Shown: positions 8,301 through 16,311, numbered from the stretch's first letter. The stretch is DNA of 33,754 nucleotides from Rhodopirellula sp. (GCA_012728855.1 JAAYEH010000422.1:1-33754), one strand, 5' to 3'. Program-made: numbers and translations. Notes: generated by a model from the sequence alone, not told the origin.

Positions 8301-8483
8301 ATCTCCAGCGGGGCCGGCGCCGAGATGCGCCGAACCTTGGGCACGGCGGTATTCAGCGGCATGCTCGGCGTTACCCTGTTTGGCATCTTCCTCACGCCGG
8401 TGTTCTACTACGTGATCCAGTGGTTTGCCGACCGGAAGGCCGGTCAGAAAAGCTTGGTGATGCCCGGCAGCGGCAGCGGGTAG
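5310..8483 (+). CDS. RND efflux permease (HAE1/AcrB family)
   Basis: A 1057-residue inner-membrane permease, full length for the family, with AGGGAG (5296-5301) before ATG. It starts with the family signature FFVERPILASVPSI and has the two periplasmic loops between TM1-2 and TM7-8. The proton-relay residues are present: D409-D410 in TM4 (GIVVDDAIVVVE) and K948 in TM10 (GLASKNAILIVEF). This supports an active proton-driven transporter. It pairs with the adaptor 12 bp upstream. Its last 40 bp overlap the 3' end of the convergent Gfo/Idh/MocA gene; the final residues GQKSLVMPGSGSG lie in that overlap. It differs from the permease fragment at the left edge, so the region holds two distinct RND systems. 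Confidence 0.96.
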   Translation: MFSHFFVERPILASVPSIIITLLGLAAVFSLPISQYPEITPPTVRVSCVYPGASAEVLADTVASPIEQQVNGVENMLYMSSQCSNDGTYQLTVTFKVGSDLNMAQVLVQNRVALALPTLPDVVKQIGVTTMKRSPDLMLIVNLFSPSGRYDQLYLSNYALTRVRDELARLDGVGDAMVFGQREYSMRVWLNPDQLASRRMTVGDVARALREQNVQVAAGQLGQQPAADHIDFQYTMTTLGRLRDPEQFGEIVVKTGGRGEITRLRDVARIELGAKSQDVCNYVDGRPSGMVGVFQLPGSNALDTAARVKAKMAELGQSFPEGLEYGIYYDTTPYIEESIHEVFNTLRDAVILVAVVVLVFLQNWRSSLIPLIAVPVAIIGTFAAMAVFGFSLNNLSLFGLVLAIGIVVDDAIVVVEAAEHHIEQGLSPRAAAHQAMEEVSGALIAIGLVLSCVFLPCVFLTGITGQFFRQFALTIAVSTILSAMNSLTLSPALCAILLKPRHEQRDLLARLVDLVLGWFFKLFNAVFSASVTGYTWIVGRFLRVSALVLVVYGGLLYLTSWSLERMPTGFIPNQDQGYLYVVAQLPDSASLARTEEAMAKIDQIVRSTKGVAHTLRTSGMSFVMGANGSHLGNMFVILDPFEKRRTPDLRADAVAAAIRQRLAAGVEDGTTAVLGAPPVRGLGSTGGFKVMVEDRGGDGYNALQEISDQLIQVGNQSAGLSGLFTVFRANAPQLYVNVDRTRCKAMGVPLTEVFDALQVNLGGLYVNDFNQFGRTWQVNLQADVPYRMHREQVRRFQVRNSRGDMVPLGSLAAIEDSSGPFVINRYNLYPAAAVNGSVLPGTSSGQMIAAVEAIARQHLPASMAIEWTDLTYLEIIAGSTTLFVFGAAVVLVFLVLAGQYESWSLPLAVILVVPMCILSSLIGLYLAGMPINIFTQIGFVVLIGLASKNAILIVEFAKAKRESGMPRYEATLAACKLRLRPIIMTSFAFILGVVPLVISSGAGAEMRRTLGTAVFSGMLGVTLFGIFLTPVFYYVIQWFADRKAGQKSLVMPGSGSG

Positions 8484-9757
8484 TTGCCCGTGGCGTCCGG
8501 CAGCACGGGGGGCGGGGTTTGAAAACTCGACTCCTCGGGAGCCGGGCCGTACTGGAGATCCGCCTGGTGGGCTTCGTCCCAGGTTGTTTCCTTTCCCGTA
8601 TAGCAGGTGATCTGTCCCAGGACGCCGATCATCGTGCTGGTGGCCATATAGGAGCCACTGTTGATCGGCTTGTTGTCGCGGACGGCCTCGATCAGCGCTT
8701 TCTGCTCGTCGTCGTAGGGGTTGTTCTGCGGCCCCTCGTAGCGCCAATTGGTCTCGCCCTCGATGCGAGACTGGCCCAGGTAACAAGTCCCTTTCGTGCC
8801 CATGATGATGTCGGCGGAGTTGTTGTAGCAACCTGCCTGGGTGCGGCAGAGGGCGTACAACCGCGCGCCGCTGGGGTAATCATAGACCACGGTATGATGG
8901 TCGAACATGTCGCCGTAGACTTCGCCGAAGGACGACGAGCGGCCGGCCAGTCCGAAGGCCCGCTGGGGCATCTCGCCCTTCATGATCCAACTCATCCGGT
9001 CGACGTTGTGTACGAGCGACTGCGGGACGTCGTCGCCGGACAGCCAGCGGAAGTGATACCAATTGGAGAATTGATATTCGGTTTCGCTGTAATCCGGATT
9101 GCGGCCGACGATCTGGTACGGGCCGCGGAGGAACATCGACTGCATCGCCACCACATTGCCGATGGCGCCGTCGTGAATCCGCTGGACCGTTTCCTGCCAT
9201 CCGCGATGGTAACGACTTTGAAGACCGGAGAGGAGACTCAACCCCTTCTGCTCGGCCACCTTGGCGATCTTTTCCACGCGGCGGACCCCGACCGGATCGA
9301 TCGCGTGCGGTTTTTCGACGAAGACGTGCTTGCCCGCCTCGATGGCCGCTTCCGAGTACATCGGGTGGAACTTCGAGGCACAGGCGATCAACACGATATC
9401 GACGCTGTCGATCACCTTCTTGTAGCCGTCGAAGCCGACAAAGCAATGGTCGTCGTCGACGGCCACCTGTTCAGGCGACTGCTTCTTGAGATTGTTGCGA
9501 GCAGCCTGCAAGCGGCTCTCGAAGATGTCGTTCATGGCGACGAGTTTGACGTACGGCCCGGCCTTCATGCTCTGGGCGGCGGCTCCCGAACAACGCCCCC
9601 CACACCCGATCATGCCGATGCGGATCGTTTCCTCTCCGGCGGCGTGGGCGCCGCGCGCGACGGAGATCGACGCTAATGCCGCGACGCCAGCGACGGACCG
9701 CTTGAGAAAGTCGCGACGGGAGGTGGCAACCGGGAAAGAACGATTCTCTGCGGACAT
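8444..9757 (-). CDS. Tat-exported Gfo/Idh/MocA family oxidoreductase
   Basis: A 437-residue protein starting at ATG 9757, with AAGGAG (9767-9772) 9 bases upstream. It begins with a canonical twin-arginine signal (SRRDFLK at residues 13-19, then a hydrophobic stretch to ARGAHA), so it is exported folded, presumably with its nucleotide cofactor. The Rossmann domain shows IRIGMIGCGGRCSG; the family EKP motif has Lys149. The C-terminal dehydrogenase domain contains VHNVDRMSW. Family members oxidise or rearrange sugars and cyclitols with NAD(P); the substrate here is unknown. Planctomycetes carry many exported paralogues. The frame is open for 59 more codons upstream, but these lack protein character. 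Its 3' end overlaps the convergent RND gene by 40 bp. Confidence 0.92.
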   Translation of the reverse strand: MSAENRSFPVATSRRDFLKRSVAGVAALASISVARGAHAAGEETIRIGMIGCGGRCSGAAAQSMKAGPYVKLVAMNDIFESRLQAARNNLKKQSPEQVAVDDDHCFVGFDGYKKVIDSVDIVLIACASKFHPMYSEAAIEAGKHVFVEKPHAIDPVGVRRVEKIAKVAEQKGLSLLSGLQSRYHRGWQETVQRIHDGAIGNVVAMQSMFLRGPYQIVGRNPDYSETEYQFSNWYHFRWLSGDDVPQSLVHNVDRMSWIMKGEMPQRAFGLAGRSSSFGEVYGDMFDHHTVVYDYPSGARLYALCRTQAGCYNNSADIIMGTKGTCYLGQSRIEGETNWRYEGPQNNPYDDEQKALIEAVRDNKPINSGSYMATSTMIGVLGQITCYTGKETTWDEAHQADLQYGPAPEESSFQTPPPVLPDATGNYPLPLPGITKLF

Positions 9758-10027
9758 GGGGGTATTCTCCTTGGATCGTGGCCAGGCTTTCCATCGGGCC
9801 GATCGAGCGGCCTTTGACGCATTGTGCGTCCCCTGCCAAAACATGGTGTCGGTTGAGCACGCGGCCGACATTGTACCGCCTAAGGACTGGGGAATGAATA
9901 AGGCGGCTCGCGGCTCGCATCCCCTCCGTCTCACTGTTGGCTAGCCTCCCAGAAGATGAGAGAATTGCCGCCGCCGGTTGACAACCCATCGCGGGTGGCC
10001 TAAGTCTATCGTGCAAAGGAGCACAAC

Positions 10028-11188
10028 ATGACACGAGCAAAGCTACTGGGGATCGTTACCGTCCTATGGATTGCCGCCCTCAGCCGCGCAGAACCACCCG
10101 AGCGACTGCGAAGCGATCCGCCGGTAATTTCCTCGTCGTGGGACGATCTTCTCGATGGGATTGCATCGCTCGACGATTGGCGACCGCGCCGTGAGGTGCT
10201 GAAACGGCGATATTTGGATTTGATCCGCGACGATTCGAAACCCGTCAAGCCGCCTTTGGATCTGAAAGACCACGAAGCGGTCGTGGTCGACGGCATCTAT
10301 GTCCGGCGGCTGATAAGTTATCAAGTCGAGGCCGACGAGCGCGCACACGCCTACCTGGGCATTCCACTGGGACTCAAAGGCAAAGCTCCCGCCGTTGTTG
10401 CATTGCACGGGACGTTTCCCGAGGGAAAACAGCGGGCGGCAGGGCTGGCCGATAATCCGGATAAGGCGTACTTGGATCATTTGTGTCGCCAGGGCTACGT
10501 GGTGATCGCGCCGGACCATTTTGTCGCCGGCCATCGTATTCCGCCGGAAGGCCCCTACGACACCTCGCGATTCTATCAAAAGCACCCGGAGTGGACTGCG
10601 GTCGGCAAGTTCACGTACGAGCATTCCATTGCCATCGACGTGCTCGAGTCGCTCGCCGAGGTCGATGCGGAGCGGATCGGAACCTTGGGGCACTCTCTGG
10701 GCGGTCATGGGACGATCTTTCTGGCCGCCTACGACGACCGCGTCAAGGCGTCCGTTTCGAATTGCGGCGGATCGTTTCTCCGCCACAACCGCAGCGTCGA
10801 AGCGTGGGCTAGGGACCACTGGTATGTCTACCTCAAGCACCTTCGGCCCGGATTGCTGGAAGGCAAGCTGCCGCCCATCGATTTTCACGAAATCATCGCC
10901 CTGATTGCTCCGCGGGCCTTCCTGGATCTTTCCGGGCTGAACGACGGGGCGCCGCTCACGCAGCGACAACGAGTCTTGATGCTGATGAAAGTAATGGACG
11001 TCTACGAACTGGAGAAAACACCCGAGAACTTCGCCTTCTATGTCCACGGGCGCGGACACTCCGTCGCGCACGAATCCCGCGCCCTGATGTACGCCTGGCT
11101 GGATACGCACCTGAAACCGCCCGAAGCAACGGCAACGCGTCTGCTGACGCCCGAGCAGCAGAAGAGTGTTCCTGATTCGCGGCCATGA
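10028..11188 (+). CDS. Secreted alpha/beta hydrolase (dienelactone hydrolase/acetyl-esterase-like)
   Basis: A 386-residue protein with AAGGAG (10016-10021) six bases before ATG. The N-terminus is a signal peptide (LLGIVTVLWIAALSRA, cleavage near residue 21). The alpha/beta-hydrolase core includes the oxyanion segment VVALHGT, the nucleophile elbow G-H-S223-L-G-G, a candidate acid D306 (SGLNDG) and a candidate histidine H344 (HGRGHS). The set is consistent with an active esterase or peptidase-like hydrolase; a carbohydrate ester substrate is plausible from the planctomycete context but is inference. It stands alone: the upstream gene is divergent (270 bp away) and the kinase downstream is 352 bp away. 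Confidence 0.88.
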   Translation: MTRAKLLGIVTVLWIAALSRAEPPERLRSDPPVISSSWDDLLDGIASLDDWRPRREVLKRRYLDLIRDDSKPVKPPLDLKDHEAVVVDGIYVRRLISYQVEADERAHAYLGIPLGLKGKAPAVVALHGTFPEGKQRAAGLADNPDKAYLDHLCRQGYVVIAPDHFVAGHRIPPEGPYDTSRFYQKHPEWTAVGKFTYEHSIAIDVLESLAEVDAERIGTLGHSLGGHGTIFLAAYDDRVKASVSNCGGSFLRHNRSVEAWARDHWYVYLKHLRPGLLEGKLPPIDFHEIIALIAPRAFLDLSGLNDGAPLTQRQRVLMLMKVMDVYELEKTPENFAFYVHGRGHSVAHESRALMYAWLDTHLKPPEATATRLLTPEQQKSVPDSRP

Positions 11189-11540
11189 CCAAATAACGCG
11201 ACCGAGCATGAGCCCCCTCGTGCAATGTCCTTGGCCAGACCAGCCACTAACGTCGTAACAATCGTTGCAGACCCCCTCGATCGATTGGTTTTGTAGGCGG
11301 CCGATCTACTCGGGGGCTTGCAGCAGTTGTAGTCCTTATCTAGACTGAGATAGGTACGCAGTGGTGCTGAGCCGGGCTTGGATGCTCGACCCGAACGGAG
11401 CGGAGAATCAGCACGAGGATCTAATCGCGATTACTCTTGTGTCATTATTCGCATCGCTCGGCTGAGTCTCATCTGGCTACCAAGAAGAGGCAAAAGCGAT
11501 ACACGCCGCTGGCAACTCCCAGAAACACCCGGGGACTATT
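11189..11540. other. Intergenic region with a possible RNA hairpin
   Basis: 352 bp without a supported gene between the hydrolase and the kinase. The only structure noticed is GTGCTGA (11364-11370) complementary to TCAGCAC (11408-11414), with a smaller nested CGGG/CCCG pairing inside the loop. No T-run follows, so it is not a clear intrinsic terminator. The kinase has no strong ribosome binding site before ATG 11541. Confidence 0.5.
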
Positions 11541-13802
11541 ATGCCCGGCGATTTTGATCCCTATTACACATGGCTGGCGATCCCTCCAGAGGAGCAACCA
11601 CCGGATCACTACCGGCTGATGGGGCTGCGCCCCTTCGAAGACAATCTGGATGTGATTCAAAATGCCGCAGACCGGCAAATGGCGCATGTGCGGAGCTTTC
11701 AGACGGGGCCCAACGGAGAAATCTCTCAGAGACTGCTGAACGAGATGTCGCGGGCGAGGGTCTGCCTGCTGAGCAAGCACCGTAAGTCCTCTTATGACCA
11801 TCATTTGCGTTTGGTAATGCAGGCGAAGCTCGCAGGCGTTGCTCCTCCTCCGCCACCCTCCGGCATCTTCCCGTCCGGCACTTACCAGTCGGGCGGATAC
11901 GGAACGCCGCCGTTGGGGTCGGGCAGCCCCATTATGCCCAATAACCAAGCACAACCGCCGGATCCCTATCGGACCGGCGTATATCAGTCCGGCACCTACG
12001 GCGCGGGCCCCCAGCAGATGCCCGGACCTCAGCAACCGCAACAGTACGGTTCCGGTCCCTATCCACCCAGTACTCAGCAACCCCAGCAATACGGTCCTCC
12101 CGGGCCTCAGCCCCAGCAGCCACCGCAGTACGGTTCCGGCAACTATCCTCCCGGGCCCCAACAACCTCAGCAGTACGGTTCCGGCAACTATCCTCCCGGG
12201 CCCCAACAACCTCAGCAGTACGGTTCCGGCAACTATCCTCTCGGGCCCCAACAACCTCAGCAGTTTGGTTCGGGGCCGTATCCTCCCGGACCCCAACAGC
12301 CACCCCAATTCGGCTCCGGTTCCTACCCGGCTGGCCCACAGTACGGTTTGGGCAGCTATCCACCGAATCCTTTCGCTCCAGCGCAGATCCAGGATCCCGC
12401 TTCTTTTGGATCGGGATCACACGGCTCGGGAGCCTTCGGTTCGGGGCCGATGGGGCCGATGGGAATGGCAACACCGAACTCGGCCGGAAATCCGGGCGGG
12501 TCGACGGTGCCCACCGGCGTCAGCTTCTTGTCCCAGCCTGCTTATCCGGCCGCCAATACTCAACTCGGTGAGTACGAGTTGATGGAGAAACTCGGTGAGG
12601 GGGGGATGGGAGCCGTCTATCGCGCAAAGCATCTGCGATTGGGGCGCGAAGTCGCCTTGAAGGCGCTTTCTCCCGTACACTTGCGGGATCAGAAGGCGAT
12701 TGCCCGCTTTGACCGCGAAATGCGGGCAGTTGGCTCTGTCGACCATCCGAATGTGGTGCGGGCGATGGACGCCAGGGAGATCGCCGGCACGCGATTTCTG
12801 GTGATGGAATTCGTGGACGGGATGGAATTAAGCGACATCGGGCGGCATGTCGGTCCGTTGGCCGTTCCCGACGCGGCCGAGATCATCCGCCAGGCGGCGG
12901 CGGGCCTGCAGGCGGCTTACGAGCACGGCTTGGTCCATCGCGACATCAAGCCATCGAACCTGATGCTCTCGCGGCAGGGCTGCATCAAGCTTTGCGACCT
13001 GGGATTGGCAAGGTTCGCGATGGATATGGGCGACGAGGAGGTGACGGGCACGGGGCAGGCGATGGGCACGCCCGACTACATGGCACCCGAACAAGTCACG
13101 GACAGCCGGCGGGTCGACATTCGCGCGGATATATACAGTCTCGGCTGCACGTTTTACAAGTTGTTGACCGGCTTTGCGCCGTTCACCGGACCGGAATACC
13201 GCACTGCCGTCCAGAAGCTTATGGCGCACTCGGACAAGACGCCGCGACCGGTAGGTCTGATCCGCAAAGATGTGCATCCGGGTCTGATCGCGGTGATCGA
13301 CCGCATGATGGCGAAGTCACCGAAGAAGCGCTACGCAACCCCCGCGGACGTCGTTACGGCGTTGGCGCCCTTTGCCATGGGCGCCAATCTTTCGGCGCTG
13401 TTTGCGCGTGCGGAGGCAATGGAACACTTGCCACCAGGTTCGGAAGCCCAACCCAGCTACGTCTATCCGCAGCCGTCGGCCGGCCCGACTTCGGTTCCCT
13501 ACCCGCGCTCATCGCGCTCGATCAAGAGCTACTTTCACGAATACCGTATTCCGATCCTGGTGTTCGTCGGCGCCATGCTGGGGGTAATCATGGCCAACGT
13601 GCTCGCCATGTGGCTATTCAGCCCCAAAGCCTCCGTTCCCAAAGTGCTGCCGCCGACCGCCGTATCCGAGCAGTCACAGACCGCCGCGCCGGGCGCTGCC
13701 GCGCTGCCGGCCACCCCTGCCACCGGCCAGCCTGCCGGACCGGCGAGCGGCTCTGAGACGGCAACCGGGAGCGGACCGCCGCCGGCGCCGGCAGGCCCGT
13801 AG
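11541..13802 (+). CDS. Membrane Ser/Thr protein kinase with repeat linker (Hanks type)
   Basis: A 753-residue protein. Residues 1-95 (DPYYTWLAIPPEEQPPDHYRL..., ending SSYDHHLRL) form a helical domain found before many planctomycete kinases; its shape is reminiscent of a J-domain. Residues about 100-330 are a Pro/Gln/Gly/Tyr-rich linker containing tandem 15-residue repeats. The kinase domain spans about 345-610: Gly loop GEGGMGAVY (352-360), ATP-anchoring K374, catalytic loop HRDIKPSN with D468, magnesium loop DLG with D486 and activation segment GTPDYMAPEQ. A TM helix lies at 670-693, so the kinase is cytoplasmic and the C-terminal Ala/Pro-rich tail of about 60 residues is external. No ligand-binding sensor domain is visible outside, so the signal may be read by the N-terminal domain or a partner. 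Confidence 0.93.
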   Translation: MPGDFDPYYTWLAIPPEEQPPDHYRLMGLRPFEDNLDVIQNAADRQMAHVRSFQTGPNGEISQRLLNEMSRARVCLLSKHRKSSYDHHLRLVMQAKLAGVAPPPPPSGIFPSGTYQSGGYGTPPLGSGSPIMPNNQAQPPDPYRTGVYQSGTYGAGPQQMPGPQQPQQYGSGPYPPSTQQPQQYGPPGPQPQQPPQYGSGNYPPGPQQPQQYGSGNYPPGPQQPQQYGSGNYPLGPQQPQQFGSGPYPPGPQQPPQFGSGSYPAGPQYGLGSYPPNPFAPAQIQDPASFGSGSHGSGAFGSGPMGPMGMATPNSAGNPGGSTVPTGVSFLSQPAYPAANTQLGEYELMEKLGEGGMGAVYRAKHLRLGREVALKALSPVHLRDQKAIARFDREMRAVGSVDHPNVVRAMDAREIAGTRFLVMEFVDGMELSDIGRHVGPLAVPDAAEIIRQAAAGLQAAYEHGLVHRDIKPSNLMLSRQGCIKLCDLGLARFAMDMGDEEVTGTGQAMGTPDYMAPEQVTDSRRVDIRADIYSLGCTFYKLLTGFAPFTGPEYRTAVQKLMAHSDKTPRPVGLIRKDVHPGLIAVIDRMMAKSPKKRYATPADVVTALAPFAMGANLSALFARAEAMEHLPPGSEAQPSYVYPQPSAGPTSVPYPRSSRSIKSYFHEYRIPILVFVGAMLGVIMANVLAMWLFSPKASVPKVLPPTAVSEQSQTAAPGAAALPATPATGQPAGPASGSETATGSGPPPAPAGP
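12042..12345 (+). repeat. 45-bp tandem repeats inside the kinase gene
   Basis: About seven units encode a 15-residue motif near QYGSGNYPPGPQQPQ (residues about 168-269). Units begin at 12042, 12087, 12126, 12171, 12216 and 12261; all are 45 bp apart except the second (39 bp, one short unit). The three units from 12126 are nearly identical at DNA level, which indicates recent expansion, while outer units have diverged. Confidence 0.85.
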
Positions 13803-13914
13803 AGTTTGTGTTGGCAGCTTCCATGCGCCCTGCCTACCTTGTGGATGCGACCTTCTCAACAGGCTCCGTTGGCAGTTGCGGTCAAACGACCTGGGTTGTG
13901 GCAGCGGGCCAGGG

Positions 13915-14835
13915 TTAGCGTTTTGGCCGGTGGTCGATTTCTTTCCGAGCGGCGGATACCAGGTCTTCGAACATCTTCCGCTGCCGGGCCATTGCCTCGA
14001 CGGGATCACCCGGAGGGCTTCCGCCCGCCTCGAGCAGGAGCCAACCGGCGTAGTCCATTTTCACGAACAGAGCCATGAGATCCTGCCACGGATAGCCGGG
14101 CGTGTCCAACGGGCGAACGTGGGCCGTCGCCCCAAAGCGATCCTTGACCAGGTTGAAGTTGTGTGTTAATCCCTCGTCGAGCAGATCTTGTTGGTTGGAG
14201 TTCCAGCAAACGAAGACGTTGGGGTGGTCGGCCACGTCGAGGATCTGTTTTATGATGGGGAGCCTGGCACACTGGCCGTGAACTTCCAGCCGGATTTGTT
14301 GTCCATAGTCGGCGCCGAAAGCCCCCACCGTATTGAGCGACTTCCCAATCTGCGCGATCGTCTTGGCGGGCTCGACCCCCTTGGGCAGATCATTCGGCTT
14401 GACCTTCACCCCCGTGCCACCCACGTCATGGCTGAGGCGAATGAATTCCTTGGTCGTCTCGATCGCTTCGGCCAGCGCTTCGGGACGCGGGTGATCGAAT
14501 CGCTCATTGCTCCCCAATCCGACCAGTTGGACCGGGCTATCCGCGAAATGGGCTTTTACCTGCCGTCGCTGCTCAGCGGAGAGGCCGGGCTCGACGCCGT
14601 GTGCGTGCGTGGTCCGTAACTCGACACCGAGCACCTCCGCCGCCGCACAGTTGCGAATCAGCGTAGGCAGATCCCAACTCTGGCCCCATTGATAGGTAAC
14701 CAGGCCGAACGCCATGTCGCCGCCGCGTGAAAGACTCGCGGAAGCTGCCGTTTGTCCGAACGTTGCGGGCGTCATGGCCGCGGCCCCAAGGGAAAGGGAC
14801 CACTTCAGGAAACTCCGACGGTCGACGCTGGTCAT
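13915..14835 (-). CDS. Tat-exported sugar phosphate isomerase/epimerase-like protein
   Basis: A 306-residue protein of the xylose-isomerase-like TIM-barrel family (AP endonuclease 2 fold). It starts at ATG 14835 with a twin-arginine signal (DRRSFLKW, then SLSLGAAAMTPATFG); GGAG lies about 10 bases upstream. An in-frame ATG at 14886 would add 17 unneeded residues. The barrel includes the segments GLVTYQWG, EVLGVELRTTHAHG, GGTGVKVKPNDLP, IRLEVHGQ and VFVCWNSNQQD; acidic and His residues at the strand ends (E in LEVHG, H in HVRPLD, E in LLLEAGG) fit metal binding in this family. The substrate is unknown. Such proteins often pair with exported Gfo/Idh/MocA enzymes in planctomycetes, but here the two are not adjacent. 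It converges with the kinase gene 112 bp away. Confidence 0.85.
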   Translation of the reverse strand: MTSVDRRSFLKWSLSLGAAAMTPATFGQTAASASLSRGGDMAFGLVTYQWGQSWDLPTLIRNCAAAEVLGVELRTTHAHGVEPGLSAEQRRQVKAHFADSPVQLVGLGSNERFDHPRPEALAEAIETTKEFIRLSHDVGGTGVKVKPNDLPKGVEPAKTIAQIGKSLNTVGAFGADYGQQIRLEVHGQCARLPIIKQILDVADHPNVFVCWNSNQQDLLDEGLTHNFNLVKDRFGATAHVRPLDTPGYPWQDLMALFVKMDYAGWLLLEAGGSPPGDPVEAMARQRKMFEDLVSAARKEIDHRPKR

Positions 14836-14958
14836 CAATGCTTGCTCCGAGGTGGCAGTTGCGTCTGAACCTACCGGCGCTCGCACGGTTAGGTGTTAGG
14901 AGAACACCCTGCTATTCTGATTTCCGCCGCCGCCCTACGCAAGCTCAGATCAATTCGA

Positions 14959-15240
14959 TCAGGTTACCTCGATGGCATTGGTGAGGTGGTTGGCGCCTTG
15001 GAAGGCCATCGCTGCCTGCTGGGCGATCTGCTTGGCGTAATACGTTGTGCAGCGACCGGTGAGGAGAACCCCGTGGCCGTTCACCTCGACACGGAGATCG
15101 CGGACACGCCCGCTCGTCTCTCGCCACACCGCCTGTTCGATCGACGCCGCAATTCGCTCGGCTTCTTCCAATGTCTCCGGCAAGGGATGCTCGTGGATCC
15201 GCGCGGAAGACAAGGAGTCGGAACTAGAGGTTACGTCCAT
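14959..15240 (-). CDS. Small BON-domain protein
   Basis: A 93-residue protein with AGGAG about 8 bases before ATG 15240. Residues about 27-92 form a BON domain: VRDLRVEVNGHGVLLTGRCTT, then a helix (AKQIAQQAAMAF) and GANHLTNAIEV, which is the typical beta-alpha-beta-beta order. BON domains are thought to bind membranes or act as partners for other proteins. There is no signal peptide or TM helix, so it is probably cytoplasmic, unlike osmoprotective OsmY-type BON proteins. It lies downstream of cysC on the same strand with a 291-bp gap, so it is probably transcribed on its own. Confidence 0.82.
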   Translation of the reverse strand: MDVTSSSDSLSSARIHEHPLPETLEEAERIAASIEQAVWRETSGRVRDLRVEVNGHGVLLTGRCTTYYAKQIAQQAAMAFQGANHLTNAIEVT

Positions 15241-15531
15241 GATGGCTCACTCCTAAGCCGGTTCCTGGAGGCATCCCTGCCACAGCAGCCCGGCAAAAGG
15301 CCGAAATGAAGAGCCTCCATGATCTCCTTCACGATCCTGCATACAACCGGCACGCTTTCGCGAACCGGATTTCCTGCCCGTCAGAAAAGGTAACGCGCGA
15401 TGCAAGCGTCGCAATATCGCCTTAGCTTAACGCCTGTACATAGGGGAAGTCAACCCCTTGGGCGGAATGGTGGCAAGAAAAAATCCTACCTACTCGGCTC
15501 GACGTGTCCCTGCCGAGCCGTCGCAACTACG
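15241..15531. other. Intergenic region between cysC and the BON gene
   Basis: 291 bp without a supported gene. It must hold the promoter of the BON gene, but no clear -35/-10 pair was found. A 5-bp inverted repeat (AGGGG 15442-15446, CCCCT 15454-15458) is too short to call a terminator. Confidence 0.5.
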
Positions 15532-16194
15532 TCACCCGGGAATCTTGCCCGCGGATCGAAGGTGCGCGATGACTTCGTCGGCCAACTGCTCCGCCGACTT
15601 CGTCGCTGCGTCGAGAACCAATTCCGGCGCCGACGGTGCTTCGTAGGGGTCATCAATGCCAGTGAAGCCCTTCAGTTCCCCTGCCCTCGCCTTTTTATAC
15701 AACCCTTTCGGGTCACGCGATTCACACACGTTCAGGGGTGCATCAACAAAGATCTCGACGAAATCACCCGCCCCAAGTGATTCCCGCACACGGTTGCGGT
15801 CGACTCGGTAGGGGCTGATGAAGGCGGTGATGGCAACCACCCCCGCCTCGGCAAACAGTTTGGCCACTGCGCCGATCCGTCGAATGTTCTCTTCGCGATC
15901 CTGGGCGGAGAACCCCAGGCCGAAACGCTTGGCGAACTCTTCCCCATGGCGTTCCCGCAGCATCCCTGGGCCGGCATTTAATCCGTGACGAACGTTGTCG
16001 CCATCGAGCACATAGCTGTGAACTCCCATCGAGTGGAGCTTATGATCGACTAGATTGGCGATGGTGCTCTTGCCGCAGGCGCTCAAACCGGTGAACCAAA
16101 CCACGCATCCCCCGTGACCGTTCAATTTTTCCCGCTCTTCGCGTGCGACGGCGTGCTCGTGCCAGTGGACCTGAACATGGGGATCTTGGGACAT
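15532..16194 (-). CDS. cysC: Adenylylsulfate (APS) kinase
   Basis: A 220-residue enzyme that phosphorylates adenylylsulfate to PAPS in sulfate activation, in the cytoplasm. It has the Walker A motif GLSACGKST (36-44), LDGDNVRHGLN (63-73), the FISPYRVDR motif and the family segment ARAGELKGFTGIDDPYEAP near the C-terminus. The length is normal, and the leader VHWHEHAVAREERE is usual for bacterial CysC. AGGAG lies about 11 bases before ATG. The usual partner genes (ATP sulfurylase, cysDN) are not in the window. PAPS may feed sulfotransferases or assimilation; the window does not tell which. It is divergent from the glucan phosphorylase gene. Confidence 0.95.
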   Translation of the reverse strand: MSQDPHVQVHWHEHAVAREEREKLNGHGGCVVWFTGLSACGKSTIANLVDHKLHSMGVHSYVLDGDNVRHGLNAGPGMLRERHGEEFAKRFGLGFSAQDREENIRRIGAVAKLFAEAGVVAITAFISPYRVDRNRVRESLGAGDFVEIFVDAPLNVCESRDPKGLYKKARAGELKGFTGIDDPYEAPSAPELVLDAATKSAEQLADEVIAHLRSAGKIPG

Positions 16195-16208
16195 CGGGGG
16201 GATGGCTC

Positions 16209-16225
16209 CTGCTGTTTAACAGTAG
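16209..16225. repeat. Imperfect 17-bp palindrome before cysC
   Basis: CTGCTGTTTAACAGTAG is a near-palindrome (core CTGTT-T-AACAG) 15 bases upstream of the cysC start and overlapping its ribosome binding site (16206-16210). It could be an operator or a translation-controlling hairpin; evidence is only its symmetry and place. Confidence 0.25.
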
Positions 16226-16311
16226 GGATGGCTGTCAAAAATCGAGGTTATGTATCTTACCTTGTGATCGGGGTGATCCACAATGGGGTCGCCCTCTTTT
16301 TCAACCCCCGC

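Noticed and set aside
7907..9676. 589-codon open frame on the plus strand
   Set aside because: It runs out of frame through the end of the RND permease and antisense through the Gfo/Idh/MocA gene; both real genes have clear motifs.
15442..15458. Inverted repeat AGGGG/CCCCT as a terminator after cysC
   Set aside because: Only 5 bp of stem, almost 100 bp past the stop codon and no T-run.
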